A stretch of DNA of 64,000 nt from NCBI GenBank assembly GCA_025594325.1, contig JANHCV010000004.1, positions 1,054,001-1,118,000 of the forward strand, in the 5' to 3' direction. The notes beneath the pieces are model-generated. The model searched no databases. It worked only from the letters and a program-made list of their open reading frames with translations, and was not told the DNA's origin. A program made the translations under genes and the position numbers. The number at the start of each line of letters is the position of its first letter. Position 1 is the first letter of the stretch. This DNA comes from Blastocladiella emersonii ATCC 22665. Lineage: Eukaryota > Blastocladiomycota > Blastocladiomycetes > Blastocladiales > Blastocladiaceae. Positions 20,653-31,469 of the stretch are shown here, piece by piece.

Positions 20653-20709
20653 GGGCACCTGTCGTGCGAGCGCCATGAAAAGACCGCGCCGCTCGCACGA
20701 CCGGTGCCC
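20653..20709. repeat. 57-nt hairpin repeat, copy 1
   Basis: Arms GGGCACCTGTCGTGCGAGCG and CGCTCGCACGACCGGTGCCC pair over 19 of 20 positions around a 17-nt loop containing CATGAAAAGACC. Similarity to the other copies continues ~35 bp to the right (to a GCGCGTGGTGGTG motif). Confidence 0.75.
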
Positions 20710-21548
20710 TCGGTACAAATCTCACGGCGCGTGGTGGTGGTGATCATTGATGGGCGTCGCAAGCAGCAGTCGGGGCTCAAGTTCGAGGAGCGTTGGTCCA
20801 TCGATTGCGCATTCTTTTTCTGCTTCGCTAGACGACGCTCTGTTTCTCGTGAGTGCAAGTTCGGTTCTATCGTTTTAAACTTGTGGGCTGTTGAAGCACG
20901 AGGCGCGCATCCCGAAACTGAGTGGAACCAGAACAATTTACGTTCTGGGTGTCGCCAGGAGCGGGTCATGCACGTTGCAATCCGGTACGTTATCCTGGCT
21001 AGCCGCTCATCATTGGGCCCTCACGTCCGCGTCTCCCTAGCCCAACCGTGAGCTCGGGCCTGGAGCCCACACAGCGCTTCCGTTGGAGCAGCGTGGGACC
21101 ACGAACTGTTACGTGGTTGGAGCAACGGCCGACTACTTTGTGGCTGTGAACCGGCTATTCAAGTGCGTCCGTGGTCCCGCAGCCCGCCCCTCCTCAAAAT
21201 GTGCGCACTTCTTCGAGTAAAGAAGCAGTTCTCTAACCAAGCGGCTCGAACACGTAGTATTGCGCAGTAGCAGCGAACTAGGTTGCTCCTCTCCTTGGTC
21301 AAGCGGCTTTTCAAATAGCACATGCACGGATCTTCAACATACTTTTGGCTTGACCGCTCTCGAAGCACGAGAACCAAGCATCTCAGCAATTATCATCGCG
21401 GTGTCGGTGCTCGCACTTGCCCGTTGGAGACTCACATGTCTTGTCCTGCCGTACTTTGTGATCTTCGTTTTCACACGCGGGAAGCGCCAAGTCCTAAACC
21501 ACGCGCGGGGTCCATGCCGCTCTCGCATAATCGCGTCGTGTGATGTAT

Positions 21549-21605
21549 AGCCATCCCTCGTGCGAGAGCCGTGAAAAGACCGCGTCTCTCGCACGGGCGA
21601 TGCCC
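21549..21605. repeat. 57-nt hairpin repeat, copy 2
   Basis: Same length and loop (CCGTGAAAAGACCGCGT). The inner stem is CGTGCGAGAG / CTCTCGCACG, so both strands of the stem changed together relative to copy 1 (GCG/CGC to GAG/CTC). The outer stem is weaker (GCCATC versus GATGCC). Confidence 0.75.
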
Positions 21606-22369
21606 TCGGCACTAACCCCACAGCGCGCGATGACGATGGCATTCGACGGAACTCCGCGATCTGCGGTCGGAGTCGGCGATGACCTTATTGATGCGGCGAT
21701 TGCGATAATCGTCGTTGTCTCGCAATAGTTTCTCGATTTTCGACGCATTTTCCTTCGGTCCTCCTCCCATCGAGCTGCTGAAAGCATGAGAGGACCGGTG
21801 TTGCTCGATGACTACTACAACGAGCAAGCGCGGATTCGCGAACAGCATCGCGTATAGTTGTTTGAACAAAGCCAAGAATGCGCGGGACTTTCAGCGCGCG
21901 AATCGCAGTGAGCTCATTGCTCAGGCCAAAGCGCAAGTTCAACGCGCAATGCGGTCTTACTCGTTTTGGACAAACTCGCTCTGGGTACGCCTTAATATCT
22001 GTTCTGCGAATCCGACTGACTGACAGAATTTTATTACTCGGCGCGTAGAAAGGAACAGTCTCGCTCGACAACATGCTTGCTTCGCAATCGCCTGTGCTCG
22101 GGGCCCAATCTTGAGGGAACTTCATTATCGCAGGGAGCGCTTGACGTTATTTCCTGCCGAGTGGCAAGGAGTACACGTAGCATGAAGCTTTTCTCGTTGT
22201 GCGTGTACGACACACGGAGTCGACGGGGTTCGTTCAATTCGACCTGCACGAGCACGTCTCGCTCGAAGCATCAGTTGAGAAGTCAAACCTGCACGCTTGG
22301 TTCATCATGGCTCTCGATCACCTCGCTTCAACAACCTTCTCCGCCCAACTCATCACTCGCGCGCCATCC

Positions 22370-22426
22370 GGGCACCACCCGTGCGGGTGCCGTGAAAAGG
22401 CCGCGTCGCTCGCACACGCGGTGCCC
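22370..22426. repeat. 57-nt hairpin repeat, copy 3
   Basis: Outer stem GGGCACC / GGTGCCC is intact; the inner stem GTGCGGGTG / CGCTCGCAC pairs with two G-T wobbles. Loop CCGTGAAAAGGCCGCGT. No insertion or deletion relative to copies 1 and 2. Confidence 0.75.
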
Positions 22427-22730
22427 TTGGTTTTTTCTCCGCGACGCGCGATGGTGATGATCGCGGACAGACTTGTTCCAGCGTTGGGAACAAGAATATA
22501 ACCATTTCAGCGATCTTCGTACGTGTGCGACTTTCGCTTCGGGGTCGGTGGTGTACGCGGCTCGGTCGACCTGCCGCGAGACGCGTCGCGATATCATGTG
22601 AGCCCTCAGCTGACCGAGTGTCTCGCGTTTCAAGACGCGACTGCTTCGCCGCTCCTCACATCTCAAAGAAACCAACCAGGTTTTGACGAAAAATAATAGG
22701 ATATTAAATAAACACATCAATCACGCCATC

Positions 22731-25700
22731 TCACCGCTGCCCGGGCGCCCCGTCCCCCGCATTCTGCTGTCCGCCTCCGTTTGCCGCTGACGGGAGACTG
22801 AGCGGGAGCGCGGGCGGGAGCGCGAACCGGCCCTGGCTGAGAAAGTTCTGCAGCTGGTCGGGCGGCGGCAGCGTGCCTGCGGCGAGCATCTGCTGGAACA
22901 GCTCGGGCGTGAACTGGGCGAGCGCGCCGGCCACGCCGGGCGCAACGGGTGCCGCAGGAACGGAAGCGGGAGCCGACGCCGTGAACCCCATGCTGCCCAT
23001 GCCCATGCCGAACCCCATGCCGCCGTTGTACGCCGCCGTGAACCCGGGCACCACCGCGGGCGCCGCGCCGCCGTACCCGGTGTTCGGGAGCGACAGGCCC
23101 GCGATCATGCCGGGGAACTGCGTGCCGCCGCCGCCGTACCCGCCGGGGACGGGGACGGTGGGCGGTGCGATGGTCGGGGGCGTACCGGCGTGCGCGGCAA
23201 CGCCGAGCGTCGAGGCGAGCTGCGACAGCGTGGCCGAGAGGTCGAGGACGGGCGCGACGACGGCCGGCGCGGGCGCCAGCGAGGACGCGAGGCTGCTCGG
23301 GACCGCGCTCGCGCCGCCGCTCGACCGGTCCCACTCGGCCTCGGACGCGAGCGCCGTGACGACCGGGTTCGGCGGGACCTGCTGCTGCTGGTTGTGCTGC
23401 TGGTGCTGATGGTGCGGGTTCGTCGAGACCGGCGACGGCGCGGGGGCGGGGAACGTGACGCCGGGCGGCGGGTTGCGGAGGGCGACGAGTACAGCGAGGA
23501 GCACGTCGTGCTTTCGGACGGGCGGGAGCGAGTGCGGGACCCACTTGAGGAACTCGGGCGCGGGGTCGCCGGGGCGCAGCGGGAACAGGTACATGTCCTT
23601 GAACAGGGCGCCGGGGAGCGCCGGGCCCTCGGGGGTGACGACGCCGTGGCGGCGCGCGTCGCGATAGAAGGCGAACAGCCGGTCGAGCTCATGCGCGGCG
23701 GCCTTGTGCTCGGCGGGCGCCATGGCGCTCGAGACGCCGGGGCGCACCTCGAACGCGAAGATCTCGCGCGACGTCGACGCGCGCAGACCCGTCAGGTACG
23801 ACTCGGCGGCTGCGGGGCGGATCCGGCCCGACAGCGACAGGTCGCGCGTGAAGTAGGCGCCGCGCCACGGCGTCTTGGTCGTGTCGATGATGCGGCCGGC
23901 GACCTGCACCAGCTTGATGGGCAGGAGAAAGTCGGGCGTCGTCGACTGCAGGAACCGGCCTGTCCACGCGACCGCGTCGGTGACCATGACCGAGGACGCG
24001 CGGCGCGACGGCGGCGACCGGACGTGGGCGTGTTCACGGTCGCGTCCGTGCGCGTGCGTGTGCGGCGGCGACCGGATCTGCGGCGGGGACATGGGGACCT
24101 GCGGCGGCGACATGGTGAGGTCGATCGTGTCCATAAAGTCGGCCATGTTTGACGCCGGCTGGTGGTGCGGGGCGGGCGGGGCCGAGCCGAAGATGGGCGT
24201 GACGCCGACGAGCTTGACCTCGTCATCGTCGTCGTCCTCGTCGAGCATGTCGGCAATGTTGTACTTTTTCGCCTCGCCGCCACCGTCGCGCGCGGGCATC
24301 TGCAGCGGCAGGTCCTCGAACGTGTCGACGCGCATCGGGTCGGCGAGCGCGGCCCCGCGGCCGCCGGCGACCGCGTCCATGTCGTCGGTGAGCAGCGACA
24401 TGTCAGCGCCGTACGCCTCGTTGCCGCGGGTGCGCGTGTGGCCGAGGTCGGCGTCAGCGTCGTCCTCGTCCACGTCAAAACCGCCGCCGACGACCGACGC
24501 GACAATCGACTCGGTGAGCGCCGTGTCGCGGAGCCCGCTGCGGCGGTACGTGGTGGACCCGCGGCGCCCGGTCGACGTACCGGCGGCTGCGTCGTCCGAC
24601 TTTGCCCCGGCGGCGCCGCCGATCAGGTCGTCGAGCGAGACACTGCCCGAGTGCTGCGGGGTGTTGGACCCGCTGCCCTCGTTGCGGCGCTGCATGAGGA
24701 ACTGCGCGAGGTCGTCCTCGACCTGCGGCAGCGACGTGAGGGGCTCGGCGGTGATCTGCTCGGTCACGTCGGTCGCGACCGTGAGGACGGCCTGCGTCGC
24801 CGAGGCGGTCGACAGGGCACCACCCGCCGCGGCAGCAGCAGCAGCGGCGGCAGCCGCAGCCAGATCAAGGCGGCCCGTCGAGCTGCCGGCGGACGCGGGC
24901 GTGCCGGTGCCGCTGCCCGCGGGCGCATCGACGGCGACGGACCCGATACGCGAGGGCCGGCTGCGGAGCGGGGACGTGATCGACCCGACAGAGTCGGTCC
25001 GTCGCGGGGACGTGGACCGCGGTGCGCCGATCGCGCGGGAGAAGGCGTCGTCGTCGGTAGCAGCGGCGCCCGACCGGCGCACCTCGACGTCACCCTTGTG
25101 TGTCTTCTTGATGAGGGTATCGTCGTCGCGGGTCTGGCGGACCGTCTGCTCGAGCGAGAGGGCCTTGACGCGCTCGCGCTCGCGCATGGCGTCGTCCGAG
25201 AACTCGGCGGGGTCGAGCATGACGAGCGCCGCGGGGGTCCAGGCGCGGGCGCGCAGGTGCGTGCGCAGGCGGGCGAGCTTGGCGTTCTTGAGCGACAGCA
25301 GCAGCGTGCGGGCCTGCGACTTGTACCCGGCCTCGCGCGCGGAGCCGAGCAGGCCGTGGACGCGGACGCGGTGCGTGGTCACGGCGGGCGCGGCGCCGCG
25401 CGGCGAGGGGAGCGCGAGGGCGGGCACCTCGACGAGCTCGGCGGGCGGCGCGTACTTGTCGTAGAGGGCCTCCTCGAGCAGTTGCGCCAAGTGCGCGGCG
25501 TCGGCGTCGGTCCACGTCGCGGCGGCGGCGGCGGCGGCGACCTCGGGCGGGGTGGTCGGGGCGGCGGCGTGTGCATCAGATTCATCATGAAGCGGCGGGA
25601 GGGAGGGGGGAGGGGGCGGGGACAACAAAAACGGCTTGAGCGCGGCGGCGAACAGGTCGCGGAACTTGGTGCGCGGCGGTCTCTCCTTGGCCGCCACGGC

Positions 25701-27196
25701 GCGCTCGGCGCCGCGCTGTCTCTCGAGCGCCGACGCCGCGCGGTGGTGGGCCGCCGCTATATTACTACAGTCCCCTGAACAGAACCACGCCGCCGCGTGC
25801 ATCGACGCGAGCGACGACCGCGTGCCCATGCCGGGCCCCGTCGTCGCCGGCCGGTCGCACCCGGGCAGGCTGCACGTTGCGCGCACGCGCTTGTGCGCGG
25901 GCTCGCCGGCCGCGGGCCGCGGCGCGCTGGACGACAGCGACGAGCGCGGCGCGGGCGTGTAGCTGCCGTCATCATCGTCGTCATCATCCTCCTCGGTCTC
26001 GCCGGCCATGGACGACGACACGCCGGGCGCGGGCGACGACCGCGACACGGGCGACGACGAGTACAGGGACCGCTTCGACGGCAGGCTGAGCACCGCCGAC
26101 GCCGGGATGTGGATGCCGAGCGGGATCGTCTGGCGCCGCGGCACGAGCTTCGGGCCCGTCGCCGGGGTCGCGGACGACGCCGACGGCGTGGACGCGGAGG
26201 AAGTGGACGCGCGGCGCGGCGGAACGCCTTTTGTGCGACCGAGAAACGCAGCAAACGGCGTGTTGTTGGATTCGGGGGTCGGGGCCGACGGCGGCGAGTA
26301 GGGCGCAGGTGCAGGGCGGTGCACGCGGACGAGTGATTGGGCCGATGATGGAGTGGTGGAGGGCGGCGACGGCGGGAGCGAGTCGGCGGAGCGCGCGAGC
26401 GAGCACGTCGACGCGGCGGGCGACGATGGCGGCGAGGAAGATCGCACGAGCATGGTTGGCAGGGCGTGGGGTGGCAGGTGAGAGAAATAGACGGATCGGG
26501 GAGCAGTCGGGTTAGCTCTAGCTTCGTGGGCGCCGGTGTGCGCGGGGGAGGAGCAGAAAGCGCGGGGAGAAGGGAGTCGATGCCGCGGGGAAGGGCCGCG
26601 TGGCCACAACACGGAGCCGGAGTGGGAACGCGTCTCCCACCACCGCCGAGTCAGAGGACCCCGCTGCCACCCCGAACCCGGACATGGTCCAGCAACGAGG
26701 TCTCCCTTGACGCAGAAGCAGGCTGAAAAAATAGTGGGGGAAGCGGCGTACCGTTGACGTTGGCGCCGAGCGCGGCCGACGACCCCGAGCAGTTGATGCA
26801 GAACCAGTGCTCGTTCTGGTGCGTCTCAATGTAGTCGACCTGGGACGGATCGAGACCCATGCAATCGGCGTGGAACCTACGCGGGTCGGTGAGCGAGACG
26901 AGGGCGGCGGGAGGAAGTCAGCACGCTTCGTTCAAGCACTGCGTGACACGCAGTGTAACGCACCAATCTTGACATTTATCGCACATGACCATGGACCGCC
27001 CGTCCTCCTTCTGACGGCAGACGCAGTACAGCGTGTCGCCGTCGTCCTCTCCGTGGTCGTTGGCCGGCGACGATGCCGCGGACTCGCGAAGCTCCGACAA
27101 CGTGTCCTGGGTCACCGTCGACAGCGACGATCCCGGGCGCGAGAGATCGGCCGCCGGGACGAGGTCGGGAACGGCAGATTGCAAGTCGGCCGCCAT
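22731..27196 (-). CDS. BYE1/PHF3-like transcription regulator: PHD finger, TFIIS central domain, SPOC domain
   Basis: Exon 1 26964-27196 and exon 2 26752-26876 encode a PHD finger: LYCVCRQKEDGRSMVMCDKC, QDWFHADCMGLDPSQVDYIE, HQNEHWFCINC. The large last exon is open from ~26612 to 22731 and from LVRSSSPPSSP on encodes a Ser-rich linker, a CFP1-like Cys motif (CSLPGCDRPA, then WFCSGDCSNIAAAHHRAASA), the TFIIS-M domain (YKSQARTLLLSLKNAKLARL, then RDDDTLIKKTHKGDVEV), a long disordered part with an acidic patch, the SPOC domain (WTGRFLQSTTPDFLLPIKLV to LFKDMYLFPLRPGDPAPEFL) and a Gly/Ala/Pro-rich tail. This order is that of yeast Bye1 and animal PHF3/DIDO, which bind RNA polymerase II during elongation and read H3K4me3. 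The acceptor of exon 3 is unresolved: the TTTTTTCAG at 26723-26731 would make a 29-bp intron, too short; later AG sites between 26520 and 26650 are possible. Confidence 0.85.
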
Positions 27197-27455
27197 GGTA
27201 GTAGCGTTGCCCTCAGAGCTCAGGTCGTGTGGTGTGGAGAAGTCGGCGGCGTGGGAGGAACAGCAAAGGCGAAAGCGGGGGATAAGCTGAAGAACGTGGT
27301 GTCGATCCGTTGCACAAAGTAGGACTACTCTCGCTGGTGCGATGGTCGCTGCGTGGGGAGGTGAAGGCGGCGGATGGGAGCGGCGCGGGCTGATGCGACG
27401 CTGGCGGATGCCGGTCGCCGCCGACCCCGACGGGAGTGACAGCCCCAGCTCCGCA

Positions 27456-27870
27456 TCACATGTTTTCGGAACGCGTCTCGCGCTTTCCGCGCCTGGGCCA
27501 GCCGCTTCGCGCCTTGTTCTCGAGACGTAAGCTGCGGGAATCATATGTGCTCTCACACCGTGCATTTTTAACACAATGCTTACGGGATTGAGGTGGTGAA
27601 CGACGGGTACACGCTGGCGAGCGAGCCCGCGATGGCGGCGGTCGGGTCGGTGCGCGGGGTGCCGCACGGGACGACCTCGTCGAGGAGTGTGGCGAGGGCG
27701 GGCGCTCGCAGGACGGTGGTGCCGCGCGGGATGTCCTCGGTGGCGACGACGCCGAACCCCGCTCGCTCAGTCGCGCGGATGGCGATCGGGCCCGTCGACA
27801 GGGAGCGCCGTAGCTCTGGCAGGTGTCCGGTACGAGCAAGACGATGCATCAAGTTCATGTGCGAATACAT
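27456..27870 (-). CDS. Short SET-domain-like fragment, possibly a remnant
   Basis: Exons 27584-27870 and 27456-27531 (52-bp intron, donor GTAAGC, acceptor TTCCCGCAG) encode ~120 aa (MYSHMNLMHRL... or from the second Met). Residues ~28-65 resemble the start of SET methyltransferases: IAIRATERAGFGVVATEDIP and RGTTVLRAPALATLLDE. The catalytic NHxC and Tyr motifs are absent and the remainder (LRLENKARSGWPRRGKRETR) is basic and unlike SET. The start codon lies directly against the cyclophilin stop codon on the same strand, which leaves no room for a promoter. It could be a truncated copy, a downstream reading frame in the cyclophilin 3' UTR, or a chance open frame. Confidence 0.4.
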
Positions 27871-28663
27871 TTACGACGACAGGAGACCGCAGTCGCTGAC
27901 CCAGACGGGCTCGTTCGGCGTGCCGTTGGCGGACCCGCAGCGGGCGTCGAGCACGGCGAGGACCTCGAGCCCCTCGACGACCTGGCCGATCACAACGTGC
28001 TTGCCCTCGAGCTTGGCGTACTTTGCCGCGTCGTCGGACAGCACGAAGAAGAACTGCGACGTGTTTGAGTTCTTGCCCGAGTTGGCGTACGCGACGGTCC
28101 CGCGCGTCCAGCCCTTGCGCAGGCCGCCCTTTTCGTCGTTGAACTTGCCTGCTCGCACAAAGTGGGTCGTCAGTGACATGGCCACACGGCGAGCACCACC
28201 AAGTAGTACCGTTGTAGATGGAGTCGCCACCAGACCCATCGTGGCGGGTCACATCGCCGCCCTGCGCGACGAACCCGCGCTCGACGCGGTGCAGCGGGAC
28301 CCCACGGTAGTGCAGCGCAGCCGTCTTGACGGCCTTGGACATGCCCTTGCTGCCCGTGCACAGCGCGACAAAGTTGGCGTGCGCCTTGGGTGCCGCGGTG
28401 GCGTCGGCGAGCTCGATCACGACGCGGCCGAGCGCGAGCGGCGTCGGCGGGTCGAGGCGCGCGGGCTCCGACTCTTCCCACACGGAAGCGAGCAGCTCGC
28501 GCTGGTCCTCGGACAGCGACTCGGGCGCGGCCGTCGGCGGCAGGCCGTACATGCTGCCCTTGGCGCGCAGGAACGCGATGGTGCGCGCGTAGGCGGCCGT
28601 CTCGGCGGCGTGCACGTCAGTGCTGCCCGCCGAGATCTCCATGAAGACGCGAGTTGCTGACAT
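27871..28663 (-). CDS. Cyclophilin-type peptidyl-prolyl isomerase with an N-terminal insertion
   Basis: Exons 28210-28663 and 27871-28148 (61-bp intron, donor GTACTA) encode 243 aa. Catalytic-domain motifs are LGRVVIELADATAAPKAHAN, FVALCTGSKG, HYRGVPLHRVERGFVAQGGD, GKFNDEKGGLRKG, and SNTSQFFFVLSDDAAKYAKL followed by EGKHVVIGQVVEGL. The active-site Arg (HRV), Gln (AQGGD), QFFF and His (GKHV) are kept; the drug-contact Trp of cyclophilin A is Lys here. The first strand (RVFMEIS, residues 5-11) is separated from the second by ~65 residues containing FLRAKGSMYGLPPTAAPESL, where ordinary cyclophilins have ~5. No signal peptide; probably cytosolic. Confidence 0.88.
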
Positions 28664-29801
28664 GGTTATGCTTTCATTCAACAGGGGGAAGGGTTGATGC
28701 GGGAGCGTGGACGGGTCGCGAGAGCAGCAGCAGATGTTCAGCAGCAGCTCTCGCGCGGTTAGCGTGGGCGGCTACGACATCCACTTCAACTCCAACATGC
28801 CGAACGTTCATAAGGACTTAGCGGGACAGTAACCTGGGCAGGATCCGATCCTCGCTCGTGCTTGTGAGAGCAGGCGAAGCGCGGCAGGCGTAAAGTAGCA
28901 ACATGCCATCCCGAGGATGGATGAAGGTGTGCGGACAGCAGGTGACGACGGCGGCCACAAGAAGAGACCACCGCGCCTAAAAAGCCCTTTTGGTATAAAA
29001 GACCAGTGTGGATGGTCGCGGCATGAATTGAAGGTGCAGCCGAGCCGTGCGTGCCGGCCACGAGGACCGGCGCGCGTTGCTCGACCGCGGCCGCGGTTCC
29101 GATTGAGTCTCTAGCTTGATTTTGTAAAGAACAAGACCAGGAGTGTGAGGTGGCTGCGGGTTTTAAGCAAGGGAGGTCGCCGCCCGACGACGCCACACGG
29201 CGCGCGTGCGATCGACACGCCCACGTGAGCCGTCGTCAGGGGGAACGCGTCGGTTCACTCGCCTCCTCGCGTCCCCTCTCGTCGAGCTCGAGGATGGACC
29301 ACAATTCACACGAGGACCGGCGCATGCGACTTTGATGGGCATTCTGATCGAGGAGGAAACGCGTGCACGCCAGACAGTTCGTACAAGAGGTGGCCGCCAT
29401 ACAAAAGTTGCTGATCCGTGTCTCGATCGTCGAACAACAGGTAATGGTTTTTGGGCCACAGTGGCCCGTGAGGAAGGGTCACAATATTGTCTTGATGTAT
29501 ATCAAATCCTTCGACAGCAGCATCGACCATGTTCGGGCAGGACGGTGGCAGAGGCTCAGGTGGCGGAGTATCGTCGCGCTGCGATTGTACAGCCTCGAAT
29601 TTTATTGAGCGACGAACTAAAGAAGGTTCCGTCGGCTTTCGGCTTTGGAAGGCACAGGGATAGGCTGGACTGTTTTGTCAAGAACGGCGGACGCGATGCG
29701 CCACTCGCGTGATGCATCACGGCCGACGAACGCGCCCCCCTCCGAAGCATCGACTCACGTTCCTGCGCTCCCAGCGACGTCCCCACGCACACGTTAAACC
29801 A
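28664..29801. other. Intergenic, cyclophilin to MNQSMQ gene
   Basis: No coding frame with the local third-position bias. A TATAAAAG sequence lies at 28993-29000 (plus strand) but no gene follows it closely. The ~60 bases before 29802 are probably the leader of the next gene. Confidence 0.5.
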
Positions 29802-31469
29802 ATGAATCAGTCCATGCAACACTTGCTGCCGTCACTTGGGACCATGCCGGTGACCGTGGTCGACGCGCTTCGGCCGTTTCTCGGCGCGACTGAGACTGCG
29901 CGACTTCGCGCGACATGCCGCGCATTCGCCAATCTCTCCATGGCTCCGCTTGCTGCCGAGCACTTTCAGTGGTTCCTCGACCGCAAAAAGCATCGGTGGG
30001 CCACGGACCCAGCCACTGGTGGTCCGCTTCTTGACGCGCGAGGCGAGCGCGTGTCCGTCCTCAATCAGCTGCTCGATTCGCCCCTCGTCGACCCTCTCGC
30101 GCGGGACGGACTCGCACTTCAGCTTGCTGCCGCCCACGGCGACGTTACCGTTGTTCGTCGCTTCCTTGTGTCCCCCGCTACGCGGTTCTTTCGACCGCCT
30201 AAATCTCCTGGTCACTATGAGCGTGTCTTCAAACTGGTTTCGAAGCGTCACATGTTGGCTCTCACTGCTGCGGTTTCTGCCGTGGCTGAACTTGACCCGA
30301 CCAGCGAGGACTTTCGCGGTACGCACCAAGTCCTGCGCGTGTTGATTGCACACGGGTTCGCCGAATGGGGCGAGCTTGCGACCACACACTACGACCTCTT
30401 TCGCGCCGCCATCGGCAACCAAGACCAAGCACTTGAGCCGCTTCCACGCGTCGACCTCACTCGAACCGAGTTCTCGAACGTATCAATCTTCGCCGTTCTT
30501 CCTTCGCAGAAATGGGCCTACGAAGTCGAACAATCTCAGGTTGTTTCCGATCTCTGTGTCGCAGCGATCGTTGGCGACATCGAGCGCTTGGAAGCCGCGT
30601 TTCCTCGCATGTGCGTGACTGATACGCCCAACGGGCTTCCAGAGTGGCATTCTGCGGGCTTCACAGTTGTATACCTTGATATCTGCGGTGACCGTGAACC
30701 CATCCTTTCGCTGCTGGCTCGGCTTGGACACCACTTTGTTGTCCAACTCGCCGGCTTGAATCTTCCCGAGGCACGGACGTATTCATGCAGCCAATCGTCT
30801 GCCCTAGTTGCCCTGGCGATCCGCCACGGTGCCATCAACTGTATCCGTATTCTCTCTGGATTTTTCTCCCGCGGCATGCCGCATCAGGTCATTGCCGAGG
30901 CGATCAACAGGGGCAACCCGCAGATTGTTCGTTGGTTGATGGAGTCGATCCTCGAGCTCGAGCCCAACGACGATTTTGCGACCTCTGGTGATGCGGCGAC
31001 GCAGACGAATGACGTGCGAGCCCCAAACAAGGCAATCGCTTCGCTTCCCGAAGCACTCGCGCACTGCATCCTTCACTCAGAGCAGCTCCCAGTTGACTCG
31101 GTCCGCATCATTGTCGAGCTCACGCCGAGGTCCGTGTTGCTCGCGACCAATGCTTACTACAGCGCGGTCATTGTCGCTGGTTTAGTTGACGCCGAAGCCG
31201 AACCGTTACTTCGGCTGCTCGTCGAGTATGACGGATTTGAAGCCATTTTGCGCGCTTCGACCGAGGACGGCGAGCTCCCTCCAGGCGATCCCGTTCGCTG
31301 GCTCCTGGACGTGACTGGATCGAAAGGCGGTCCCGGACCCTTTGATCAACCCGCCGAGTTTGCAGCGAATCCTGCTGTTCGCCGTTTGCCGACAGAGAGC
31401 AATGCTCCATGCGCCATGATGTATGCCGGCCGAGGTCGCGGCTGGGTGGCCTTCGATTCGGATGCCTAA
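29802..31469 (+). CDS. Lineage-specific protein, F-box-like N-terminus with ankyrin-like helical repeats
   Basis: A single exon of 555 aa starting MNQSMQHLLPSLG; the frame is open 31 codons further upstream, but MNxSMQ is shared with the LRR family at 2.7-8.9 kb. Residues 14-50 look F-box-like (VTVVDALRPFLGATETARLR, ATCRAFANLSMAPL). Helical repeats follow that resemble divergent ankyrins: LALQLAAAHGDVTVVRRFL, SALVALAIRHGAINCIRIL and VIAEAINRGNPQIVRWLM. There are no catalytic motifs, signal peptide or membrane helices. A substrate-recognition role in an SCF ligase is possible but not shown. Confidence 0.7.
   Translation: MNQSMQHLLPSLGTMPVTVVDALRPFLGATETARLRATCRAFANLSMAPLAAEHFQWFLDRKKHRWATDPATGGPLLDARGERVSVLNQLLDSPLVDPLARDGLALQLAAAHGDVTVVRRFLVSPATRFFRPPKSPGHYERVFKLVSKRHMLALTAAVSAVAELDPTSEDFRGTHQVLRVLIAHGFAEWGELATTHYDLFRAAIGNQDQALEPLPRVDLTRTEFSNVSIFAVLPSQKWAYEVEQSQVVSDLCVAAIVGDIERLEAAFPRMCVTDTPNGLPEWHSAGFTVVYLDICGDREPILSLLARLGHHFVVQLAGLNLPEARTYSCSQSSALVALAIRHGAINCIRILSGFFSRGMPHQVIAEAINRGNPQIVRWLMESILELEPNDDFATSGDAATQTNDVRAPNKAIASLPEALAHCILHSEQLPVDSVRIIVELTPRSVLLATNAYYSAVIVAGLVDAEAEPLLRLLVEYDGFEAILRASTEDGELPPGDPVRWLLDVTGSKGGPGPFDQPAEFAANPAVRRLPTESNAPCAMMYAGRGRGWVAFDSDA

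Larger units (their letters stand above)
19708..22730. other. Gene-poor 3-kb stretch with hairpin repeats
   Basis: No reading frame here looks coding: none has the near-total G/C third position seen in flanking genes, and none resembles a family I know. Base composition is visibly less GC-rich. It contains three copies of a 57-nt hairpin unit (20653, 21549 and 22370) embedded in ~100-bp similar blocks. It may be decayed mobile-element or gene-relic DNA, or host an unannotated non-coding transcript; the sequence does not decide. Confidence 0.6.

Noticed and set aside
21060-21130. Possible tRNA-like sequence
   Set aside because: Arms do not form a cloverleaf and the B-box consensus GGTTCGANTCC is absent.
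26723-26751. 29-bp intron in the BYE1-like gene ending at TTTTTTCAG
   Set aside because: Too short for spliceosomal removal and shorter than any other intron here; the true acceptor is left unresolved.
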